Positions 1 through 5,593 of a stretch of DNA of 7,861 bases are shown here, one piece after another; within the stretch, counting starts at the first letter, position 1; each line of letters opens with the position of its first letter. The position numbers and the translations under genes were made by a program. Under the pieces are notes generated by a model that had not been told where the DNA came from, did no database searches, and saw nothing but the letters and a program-made list of their open reading frames with translations. Origin of the DNA: a bacterium (GTDB taxonomy: Bacteria; Bacteroidota; Bacteroidia; Bacteroidales; Muribaculaceae). The DNA lies in assembly GCA_004561555.1 (NCBI GenBank), contig SFVH01000060.1, positions 1-7,861 of the forward strand. The letters are read 5' to 3'.

Positions 1-1
1 A

Positions 2-205
2 ATGAAAGAATATACTTGCTACACAAGACAAGGCAAATGGAAATTGACTGCCGACAGCGATATGGACGCTATGCGAACCGCCCTTTACTACTGTTGGCGC
101 GATAACGAAGACTTTATCCGCCTCGAATGCCGCAAGGGTGCGGAGAACTACACGCTCACAATCTTCCACATCGACAACAACTCTCACGAATGTTTCACTC
201 TATAA
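2..205 (+). CDS. Small hypothetical protein (67 aa)
   Basis: The reading frame starts with ATG at base 2 and ends with TAA, giving 67 residues. It has no signal peptide or membrane segment. The composition is protein-like: mixed charges, aromatic residues (YYCW near residues 29-32) and predicted alternating strands around one helix (SDMDAMRTALYYCW). That pattern suggests a small soluble alpha/beta domain. I have a vague memory of similar small proteins in Bacteroides mobile elements but cannot name a family, and I assign no function. Only one base precedes the ATG, so the ribosome binding site cannot be judged and the true start could lie upstream. Its stop is 20 nt before the first hairpin of the structured region that follows on the same strand, so the two could share a transcript. 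Confidence 0.6.
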   Translation: MKEYTCYTRQGKWKLTADSDMDAMRTALYYCWRDNEDFIRLECRKGAENYTLTIFHIDNNSHECFTL

Positions 206-792
206 TTCTTTTAACAATGAAAATACACACAGCTTCAGCCCTCACCGGGTTGCCGCTGTGTGGTGGTTGCCACGATACACGTTATTTGATAAATGCTCCG
301 CAACAGCGAGTGCAAATCTTAGACCCTCCCACCCGAAGCCGATGATGCTATCTCTCCACGTTCTCCGTTGCGCCCTCCACAGAAGTCTTTTGCCTTTGCA
401 CTTAGAACAGTGGCAAGCTGCCCGGTCGGTGCATCGGAACAAGAGAGTGTTGCAATGTGAAGCCTCTACGCCTCCGCGATACCGCACTCCCTACGCTCAT
501 ACGGTATCTGCTCCGTCTCCGATTCTGCACACCGCTCACGCTTTGCCACACACTCTTTCAACGGCTGGCGCTGTTGTCCGATACCTCCCTTGTACAAAGT
601 GCTTTTAGGCAGACCCTTCTCGCTCCGTTCTCCACTCCGAGCAGGATAGATAGCCTCATCGACTTCTTTCCCACTTAGCGGTGCACTCGCATTATTCGCC
701 TTGTGGCTCTGTTGATTATTCGCGCTGTGCGGTGCAACGCGGCATTAACTCCATTGCGCCTATGACGGCTGCCGCTGAACTGCTTTCGAGTT

Positions 793-895
793 TTGTTCGG
801 GCAGTCTTAACGTGGCGACACCGCACAGTGACATCGACGCGGCAAGCCGGTCGAAGACACTTCTTCGGCGGTATAGCCACTAATTGCCTGAACAA
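793..895 (+). other. Composite long hairpin domain of the candidate RNA
   Basis: Seven stacked helices fold this 103-nt segment back on itself. They are 793-804/884-895 (12 bp, two G-U), 807-809/881-883, 812-816/876-880, 820-824/868-872, 827-830/858-861, 834-838/850-854 and 840-842/847-849, capped by a CAAG loop at 843-846. That is 37 base pairs separated only by small bulges and internal loops. The two wobbles in the basal helix orient it as a plus-strand RNA. Confidence 0.55.
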
Positions 896-1002
896 CTCCA
901 AATCAGCTCCGCTCTCACCGTCATCATCTCCATTTCGCACAGCCTCGTCATCACCGCACATCGCTGTGTTAATCCTTGCCTTTGGCAAGAGATAGGTGTT
1001 GC

Positions 1003-1042
1003 CGTGGAGACCAATATCGGCAAGCCGATTTTGGCTCTCACG
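1003..1042 (+). other. Second extended hairpin of the candidate RNA
   Basis: Helices 1003-1005/1040-1042, 1007-1010/1036-1039, 1011-1014/1031-1034 and 1016-1020/1025-1029 stack with single-base bulges (G1006, C1035) and one T-T mismatch. The cap is the loop CAAG at 1021-1024. Its apical ten bases, CGGCAAGCCG at 1018-1027, are identical to the apex of the 793-895 domain (840-849). Confidence 0.5.
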
Positions 1043-1170
1043 ACAACGATTTTACCGCGCATCGCTCGCATATTCCGCTCGGAGGACGAGGGCGAGGGCG
1101 GAAAAACGAGGGCGGTGGGGGGTCTTTACAGACGGTAGCAGGTGGAATACTTCCCCTGCACCCCTTATTC

Positions 1171-1199
1171 GGCTATTACATAGCCTTTTAGCTTTTTCA
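1171..1199 (+). terminator. Rho-independent-like terminator
   Basis: GGCTA (1171-1175) and TAGCC (1181-1185) pair around the loop TTACA, followed at once by TTTT and, after AGC, by TTTTT. It sits 11 bp after another hairpin (1138-1159) at the right edge of the structured region, facing the oppositely transcribed primase-like gene. The stem is only 5 bp, so it may be weak. Confidence 0.45.
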
Positions 1200-1241
1200 A
1201 TCCTTTACAAACTTGAAAATTCTGTAATGCGACCTTGAAGT

Positions 1242-1283
1242 AGATAACATCACTTAGATTTCACCTTTTTGGCGATGTTATCT
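1242..1283. repeat. 10-bp perfect inverted repeat downstream of the primase-like gene
   Basis: AGATAACATC (1242-1251) is repeated in inverse as GATGTTATCT (1274-1283) with a 22-bp loop. It lies 97 bp beyond the stop of the leftward operon and 43 bp beyond the rightward terminator. It could be a 3' hairpin protecting or ending the leftward mRNA, although no T-run follows it on the minus strand, or it could be a protein-binding site. Confidence 0.4.
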
Positions 1284-1379
1284 CTTGCTACGACTTCTCG
1301 GGGCTGTGTTATTCGCTTTGGTGGACTTCTGCAAGTGTTGCTCATTTTTACGAGATATTTTGATAGTACTATTTTTTGG

Positions 1380-2252
1380 CTATTCGATACCATATTGGCG
1401 GCAGTAGTAGAAGAATGTGCCAATGCCGATTTGGCGAGTGGAGCGAAGTAGGTTGTTGAATTTCCGGTCGCACTCAGCGGGATTGTATCCGCTGTTCTGC
1501 GAACTGCACAGGTGAAACCATTGCCTTCCGCTTTCACCAAGCGAGGACAAGGCGGCGCCGATTTTCACCCAATCTTCATAATTGGCTGTGAGGTCTATGT
1601 GCCGCATCGCTACCTCTCGGCACAACCGTGCCACCTTCTCTTCCACATCTCCCTCAGCGTAGCCGCTTTGACACCACACACGAGGCTTTTTCGGTTCGCG
1701 ATAGATACCGCTGAATGGCTTGGCATCAATGTTGATGTAGGGATGTTCGTCATAACTCTGGCACCGCAGTCGGCACACGTCACCGCAAGCGCGGTCGATG
1801 TAGATGCCCATATCGGCAAACACTCGCACCAACTGCTCAAACTGTGCCTTGTGCAACTGCGGATAGCGTAGCTGAATGATTACGAAGTAACCCTTGCCGC
1901 TTACGGAATGAGCAGCGTACGCCACTTCTTCTATACGGCTCAACACATCTTCTATGAGCATATCAAAATTCTCAATATGCTCATTCTCCTTGAGGTCGAT
2001 GTCAATGCAGATTAGTCCGCTATGCCGCACAAGATTTTCGGCAGAACGTGTTGGCGAAAACACACCACTAATCGTTGCTTGCGGCAGCGACATCTTTATC
2101 TGCCGTTTTCGCTCGGCATCCGTGCATGAACGCAGTTCTGTAATTGCCGACACATCGACATTAGTCAGGAAATCGTGAAGCGTTGATAGATGTCCAACAC
2201 GGTCTTTCACGCCACGATAAACTGTTATTTCTATTTCTTGAAACGATTTCAT
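1380..2252 (-). CDS. BT4734/VirE_N-type primase-like protein with PriCT_2 domain (290 aa)
   Basis: The N-terminal two thirds match the BT4734-like domain (formerly VirE_N), considered related to archaeo-eukaryotic primases. An acidic pair D84/D86 lies in ICIDIDL, a small-residue loop SVSGKGYF spans 116-123, and a third block, D153 to RLRCQSYD, ends at D168. Residues about 218-285 look like a PriCT_2 domain, with W228, IGAAL 231-235 and GESG 239-242. The inferred role is primer synthesis or replication initiation for the excised element. The ATG at 2252 is preceded by TTGGAAAT, a weak ribosome site typical of Bacteroidetes. It is the last gene of a leftward operon, separated from the DUF3987 gene by 179 bp that contain a large palindromic repeat region. 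Catalytic activity is inferred only, since the usual histidine of motif II appears replaced by F123. Confidence 0.8.
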   Translation of the reverse strand: MKSFQEIEITVYRGVKDRVGHLSTLHDFLTNVDVSAITELRSCTDAERKRQIKMSLPQATISGVFSPTRSAENLVRHSGLICIDIDLKENEHIENFDMLIEDVLSRIEEVAYAAHSVSGKGYFVIIQLRYPQLHKAQFEQLVRVFADMGIYIDRACGDVCRLRCQSYDEHPYINIDAKPFSGIYREPKKPRVWCQSGYAEGDVEEKVARLCREVAMRHIDLTANYEDWVKIGAALSSLGESGRQWFHLCSSQNSGYNPAECDRKFNNLLRSTRQIGIGTFFYYCRQYGIE

Positions 2253-2264
2253 ATTTCCAAAATG

Positions 2265-2438
2265 AGGTTAAGGTTAATTCTACATCTTTCATGTTGATTT
2301 CCAGTTGTTTAGGTATTGACTTGGTATTAACCTTTCGTTAACCCTATAGTGCGGTCGTCGGGTTAATGGTTGGTTAATACCTTGTCAATACTTATCGCTT
2401 TGAATTTAAGAGAGTTACGAGCAAGTTAACCTTAACCT
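2265..2438. repeat. Concentric inverted repeats with eight GGTTAA boxes; candidate replication origin
   Basis: Three inverted repeats share one centre at about 2352. The outer one is AGGTTAAGGTTAA 2265-2277 with 2426-2438 (13 bp, perfect). The middle one is 2311-2332 with 2372-2393 (22 bp, three mismatches). The inner one is TTAACCC 2338-2344 with GGGTTAA 2360-2366. The hexamer GGTTAA occurs forward at 2266, 2272, 2361 and 2372, and reversed at 2327, 2338, 2426 and 2432. The right outer arm includes the stop codon of the DUF3987 gene. Lying between a helicase-like and a primase-like gene, the site fits iterons of a replication origin. An operator or an mRNA processing structure is the alternative. 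Confidence 0.55.
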
Positions 2439-3802
2439 GCTTTTCCGCTTTTTATTTTCGAGATATAAGCCGGTGAGACACCAATCAGTTTGGCGAGTTG
2501 CCCTTGGGACACATCGGGATAAAGTCTCATAAACGCTGAAAGCAGTTCGGTCTTGCTCATCTGCTCGGGTTTCACAATCGGCGGCTGTTCGGCAATCCGT
2601 GAATACACCAGCAGAGCCATCTGCTCGAAGTATTCCATACAGCGAATGGCATACTCCATAGGCTCTTTCCGCATGATGTTGTAGTCACAACGCATGCCTC
2701 GTTGCTCCGCCAGGTCAAGCACGTGTACTATTCCGGCATAGCGAAGCACCTGTATCTGCAATTTGCTGTAGATTGACGCCACATAGTCGCAGTCTGCCGT
2801 TGCCTTTTTGTCTTGCAGATAATTGTGGTAGTCGTCATACAAGGCATCAGCATATTTGCCGAGCGACACCTCGCCATCGGTGCTGCGGACAAGCGTATAG
2901 TGGTTGCCATCGGGACTATGATATATTCCCTCGTAGAGCATCCGAACGGTCTGAGCCCATTCGCAAGCGATGCCGTAAGGCAACGTCTCGTGACTGCGAT
3001 GCGGATATTCGATATCCTCGGCAACGCTGAACAAAAAACGCTGGTTTAAGCCATTTGTCATGAAGAGTTCACTGCCGAAGGTGGAGCGGAGCATACCGGT
3101 CTGCAAGTCGCCAATGATGTTGAAGAACGGGTCTTTGATTAGCATCGTGAAGCCGTTCTTGCGGTCAACCTTGATGTCTTCGCAATCGAAAAGTCGTAGC
3201 AGTTTAGATATGGCGGACGTGCCGCCATTCTGATACTGGTTCTTTGAGTCGAACATACCTTTCAATTCGGGATAGATACCAATCGCGCCACGTTTGTTGC
3301 CTCGTTTCGCTATGGGCTGATTTTGTGGCTCGTTGGTATCGTTGTTCATGAAAAGTATCTCGCTGCGGCGTTCATCGGTGCAGTCGTCAAGGACGATTGC
3401 AGGACATTTAGGCTCGTCAGCACGGTCTTTGGCAGGTATTGCTTTCCAATCGTCATACTCACGCTTATACTCGGCATAGAGTTCCTCGTCGATGCGGCGA
3501 AGCGGTTGTGTGACGAGTTTCATCGGGTACGACTTGTTGCTGCCGCTCCGTGCCACCGACACAAACCACAGCACCAACGGATTCTTGTAGATGCCTTCGT
3601 TGACTACCACCTTCTTGCCGATAGCGGTGGATGCGGTAGCGAGTACGGCTGTTGTCACAAATTCTCGCGGACAATGGTAGATGTTGCACACTGCGTTGAT
3701 GTAGTTCTGTATCGAAGCCGGAAGTCCGTCAATGGGAAGTTCGGGTCGCTGCTTGTTGAGCGACAGCGACCCTCTGGGCTTAATTGTTATTTTTTCGTCC
3801 AT
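2432..3802 (-). CDS. DUF3987 helicase-like protein with C-terminal HTH (456 aa)
   Basis: The sequence matches the DUF3987 family, common in Bacteroidales mobile elements and thought to be P-loop ATPases of the RepA/DnaB helicase type. A conserved block around LVLWFVSVARSGSNKS (76-91) is in the Walker A position but is degenerate, with N89 before K90-S91. IYPEL at 176-180 could supply the Walker B acid (E179), and GLNQRFLF (251-258) resembles the arginine-finger segment. Residues about 416-451 form a helix-turn-helix (LSQ-type: QGQLAKLIGVSPAYISKIKSG), which could target the protein to DNA. The ATG at 3802 overlaps the 3' end of the HTH gene by 16 nt, implying translational coupling. Its stop lies inside a GGTTAA box of the palindromic region. 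The inferred role is unwinding or replication of the excised element with the downstream primase-like protein. Confidence 0.8.
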   Translation of the reverse strand: MDEKITIKPRGSLSLNKQRPELPIDGLPASIQNYINAVCNIYHCPREFVTTAVLATASTAIGKKVVVNEGIYKNPLVLWFVSVARSGSNKSYPMKLVTQPLRRIDEELYAEYKREYDDWKAIPAKDRADEPKCPAIVLDDCTDERRSEILFMNNDTNEPQNQPIAKRGNKRGAIGIYPELKGMFDSKNQYQNGGTSAISKLLRLFDCEDIKVDRKNGFTMLIKDPFFNIIGDLQTGMLRSTFGSELFMTNGLNQRFLFSVAEDIEYPHRSHETLPYGIACEWAQTVRMLYEGIYHSPDGNHYTLVRSTDGEVSLGKYADALYDDYHNYLQDKKATADCDYVASIYSKLQIQVLRYAGIVHVLDLAEQRGMRCDYNIMRKEPMEYAIRCMEYFEQMALLVYSRIAEQPPIVKPEQMSKTELLSAFMRLYPDVSQGQLAKLIGVSPAYISKIKSGKAG

Positions 3803-4134
3803 TGCTTCTTGTCTTTTCGTTGTTCGATAGCAGCTTCAACATCGGCACGGCGATAGCGGCGTTTGCCTCCGATTTCAATCTTGGGCAAGGTGTCGTTCAG
3901 GTTCCAACGATAGAGCGTCATCTTTGACACTTTCAGCATGTCCGCCACCTCCTCAATGGTGAGCAGTTCTTTGGAGAGGTTGGCACGTTCTATCTGCAAC
4001 CGAGCCACGTCGGTAGCAGATTCGATAAGGCGGTTTGCGAAGTCGCATAGGTCGCCTGCGGAGATTTGGAGAATGGCGTTAGGCATCGCAGCCGCCAATT
4101 CAGCAATGTTGATAATTGAGTTTTGTGTACTCAT
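3787..4134 (-). CDS. Excisionase-like helix-turn-helix DNA-binding protein (115 aa)
   Basis: The C-terminal half is a MerR/HTH_17-type domain: residues about 57-108 read LLTIEEVADMLKVSKMTLYRW, then KIEIGGKRRYRRADVEAAIE, the usual helix-turn-helix plus arginine-rich wing of excisionase-family proteins. The first 55 residues are predicted helical, with a stretch (ISAGDLCDFANRLIESATDV) that could oligomerise. I chose ATG 4134 rather than an in-frame ATG at 4221. The 29 extra codons would run through a strongly structured, inverted-repeat-rich leader and give an R/A/E/P-rich peptide, and AT-rich TTTTAT precedes 4134 as is usual in this phylum. It is the first gene of the leftward replication operon, overlapping the DUF3987 gene by 16 nt. 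The inferred role is directionality factor for the integrase and/or regulator of the operon. Confidence 0.8.
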   Translation of the reverse strand: MSTQNSIINIAELAAAMPNAILQISAGDLCDFANRLIESATDVARLQIERANLSKELLTIEEVADMLKVSKMTLYRWNLNDTLPKIEIGGKRRYRRADVEAAIEQRKDKKQWTKK

Positions 4135-4250
4135 ATAAAATTTGCCCTCACGCAATAACGGTGCTCTCGCGTCGCTTCGGGCAGTGGCATCCAAAAGCTC
4201 CGGCTCTCGGTCATTGAGCAATGCCAGTCCATCACCATCGGATGCACTGC
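4135..4250 (-). promoter_or_regulatory. Structured 5' leader of the excisionase/replication operon
   Basis: In the minus-strand mRNA, GCAGTGCATCC (4250-4240) can pair with GGATGCCACTGC (4192-4181): 11 bp with one bulged C. A CATTG/CAATG hairpin (4223-4212) lies inside. A second structure pairs TGCCC (4183-4179) with GGGCA (4147-4143) around an ACGC/GCGT stem, ending 8 nt before the start codon. The two outer stems share bases 4181-4183, so they compete or stack. This could be an attenuator or translational switch; that role is inference. Confidence 0.4.
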
Positions 4251-4388
4251 AAAATTATCTCACGAGATGTCGTTTCTAAAAGACACGTATATAGCTTGGA
4301 GGTAATTATATGTAATACATTGATAATTAGTATATGTTAAAAGTAATTCAATGTATAACAATAACACTGGGTTTCACGTTATGTAAGT
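4251..4388. promoter_or_regulatory. AT-rich divergent intergenic region with inverted repeat
   Basis: This AT-rich stretch separates the leftward operon from the rightward regulator pseudogene. It holds a perfect 9-bp inverted repeat, ATACATTGA 4315-4323 and TCAATGTAT 4348-4356, probably an operator for one of the flanking regulators or an integrase/excisionase site. GGAGG at 4298-4302 precedes ATG-TAA (4310-4315), and a second ATG-TAA lies at 4381-4386, 2 nt before the regulator's start. I found no clean TTTG/TAnnTTTG promoter pair. Confidence 0.45.
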
Positions 4389-5331
4389 ATGAAAAGTTTA
4401 CACTCATACATTACCTCCGAACTTGGCTTGAAAATGTCTTTTCCAAAGAAGGCATCAGACAATCTTATCCAAGCCCAAAATTCCACCTTTGCCAAGAACT
4501 ATAAGTTTTACGAGATTTCCATTTCGGGCATACCAGTTGTAGTCGCTCAGCGGATAAATGGAGATAAATACAACGGCACCAACATCGCTAAAGATTTTCA
4601 CTCTATGAAGGAATACTTCCAATTCATTCTGCTTATAGAGTTGCCTGTTATGGATGCTGTGTTTCGCCGACTGCTTGTCAGTAAGAAAGTGAACTTCGTT
4701 GTGCCGGGACATCAATTCTACTTTCCTGAGTTGCTAATTTCTTTTACGGAAAATAACTTGACAAAGAAAAGCTCGCCAAAAACCTTGACCATATCATCCC
4801 AAGTGCTTTTGCTGTATCATCTTCAGAAGAAGTCATTGGCAGGAATACCATTCAAGGAGATTGCCGAGCTGATAGGCTACTCGGCAAAGACGGTGAAAGG
4901 TCCTGCTATTTTACAAGCGTGGTGCCGAACTCTACAACCAAGTTGATGAAATGTTGCAAAGCCCGGTGATTTCATCAGGCTATACCGATTATGATGTAAC
5001 GAAGTTGGGACTGACGAACGTCTGCGGGACCTTGATATACAGAAATGATACGGATTCAAATGAGTATTGGGATTATGGCATGACATCGCAGAAAGCAAGA
5101 GAGCTGGGCATAAAGGTCTATGCTACCCCAAGGGAATATTCAGTTTCCGTATGGCGATACGACCCGGCATTGATGGCAACCAACGGCAAAGCCGACGCTT
5201 TGTCAATACTCCTCTCTTTCATCGAGACATACAAGCGAGACCCAATACCTTACCGAGGTGATTACGAAAGCCACAAAAAGAGTGTGCTTGAAACAATTAA
5301 ATGGGCGGATATAGAAGAAGCTGAGAAATAA
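4389..5331 (+). pseudogene. Winged-helix regulator (antitoxin-like), broken by out-of-frame internal deletion
   Basis: Two adjacent frames form one protein. Frame A (4389 to about 4890) encodes an N-terminal domain (FYEISISGIPVVVAQ about 40-54; VPGHQFYFPEL about 105-115), then the start of a helix-turn-helix (LTISSQVLLLYHL, then IPFKEIAELIGYSAKTV to residue 169). Frame B is open after a TGA at 4894-4896, reads KVLLFYKRGAELYNQVDEML from 4897 and continues to TAA at 5331 (YSVSVWRYDPALMA, then ADALSILLSF). Joined, these resemble a family of MarR/AbiEi-like winged-helix proteins I recall next to AbiEii-type nucleotidyltransferase toxins. Residues expected between the HTH and KVLLFYK (rest of recognition helix and wing) are missing, so a deletion near 4885-4897 plus the frame change is the likely lesion. 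Left alone, frame A ends at 4946 after unrelated residues, and frame B could restart at ATG 4951. Family identity is uncertain; disruption is well supported. Confidence 0.65.
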
Positions 5332-5335
5332 GATT

Positions 5336-5593
5336 TCAAAATGCGATGACTATTGTTTCTGCAATAGGGACAATAGCATAAAAGCCTTTTGCAGGAGATA
5401 TAATCTTGCCGGACCTAACTAAACGGTTGATGGCTGTTTTTATGTATGTTTCGCTCATACTCGTAAAGTGCCCTTTCACATCTTCTGATGTAAAAGTATA
5501 GTAGCCACGGTACAAACGTTGCTCTACCCATTCAGATATTTTCTTTGCCCCTTTTATATCTCAGATTTGCAATCCAATTGCAAAGGCAATCAT
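5336..5593 (-). pseudogene. AbiEi-type antitoxin remnant (N-terminal winged helix only)
   Basis: The minus strand from 5560 to 5336 encodes 74 residues with the look of an AbiEi N-terminal winged helix: KKISEWVEQRLYRGYYTFTS, then MSETYIKTAINRLVRSGKI, then GFYAIVPI. In Bacteroidales AbiEi antitoxins this block is followed by a large C-terminal domain. Here it ends eight residues later with a TGA, so most of the protein is gone. In the same frame, an ATG at 5593 with GGAAAG upstream starts ten codons that end at a TGA (5563-5561) just before the conserved part, so the gene also carries a nonsense codon. Otherwise translation would need a TTG or a late ATG. The stop lies 4 bp from that of the convergent regulator pseudogene. 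No AbiEii toxin is present. AbiE is a type IV toxin-antitoxin and phage-defence system. Confidence 0.65.

Larger units (their letters stand above)
226..1199 (+). ncRNA. Candidate large structured non-coding RNA (~0.97 kb)
   Basis: No frame here gives a convincing protein: short overlapping frames on both strands have low-complexity, R/S/T-rich translations. The plus strand instead folds into many local helices: 226-233/255-262 (8 bp), 478-484/502-508 (7 bp), 559-565/570-576 (7 bp, TGGC loop), 731-737/754-760 (7 bp), a composite domain 793-895, 938-943/963-968, 975-980/984-989 (TTT loop), 1003-1042, and 1138-1147/1151-1159 with a one-base bulge. Wobble pairs G563-U572, U733-G758, G799-U889 and G804-U884 exist only in a plus-strand transcript. 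The right end coincides with a hairpin plus T-runs. A stretch at 322-333 can pair with 1114-1124, linking the two ends. No clear promoter was found; transcription may come from upstream. It matches no RNA class I can name, and the exact ends are uncertain. Confidence 0.5.

Noticed and set aside
226..1199. Group II intron as an explanation of the structured region
   Set aside because: I could not find a domain V hairpin or a reverse transcriptase frame; a GTGTG near the first hairpin alone is not evidence.
138..1238. Many overlapping frames of 60-156 codons on both strands between 138 and 1238
   Set aside because: They overlap each other in several frames, have R/S/T/P-rich or patternless translations, no domain features, and are explained by a stop-poor, GC-rich structured region.
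1250..1345. A 31-codon basic frame on the minus strand (starts MSNTCRSPPKR), also the 3' end of a 96-codon frame from 1540
   Set aside because: Most of the longer frame is a shadow of the primase-like gene. The short part has no ribosome site and overlaps an inverted repeat, so support is too weak to annotate.
3323..3856. 177-codon plus-strand frame opposite the DUF3987 gene
   Set aside because: It is an antisense shadow of a well-supported gene, with cysteine/histidine-rich low-quality translation.
4135..4221. Start of the HTH gene at the in-frame ATG 4221 (144 aa)
   Set aside because: The 29 extra codons run through the structured leader, starting within a CATTG/CAATG hairpin, and give an atypical peptide. 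ATG 4134 fits the domain and the AT-rich upstream context.
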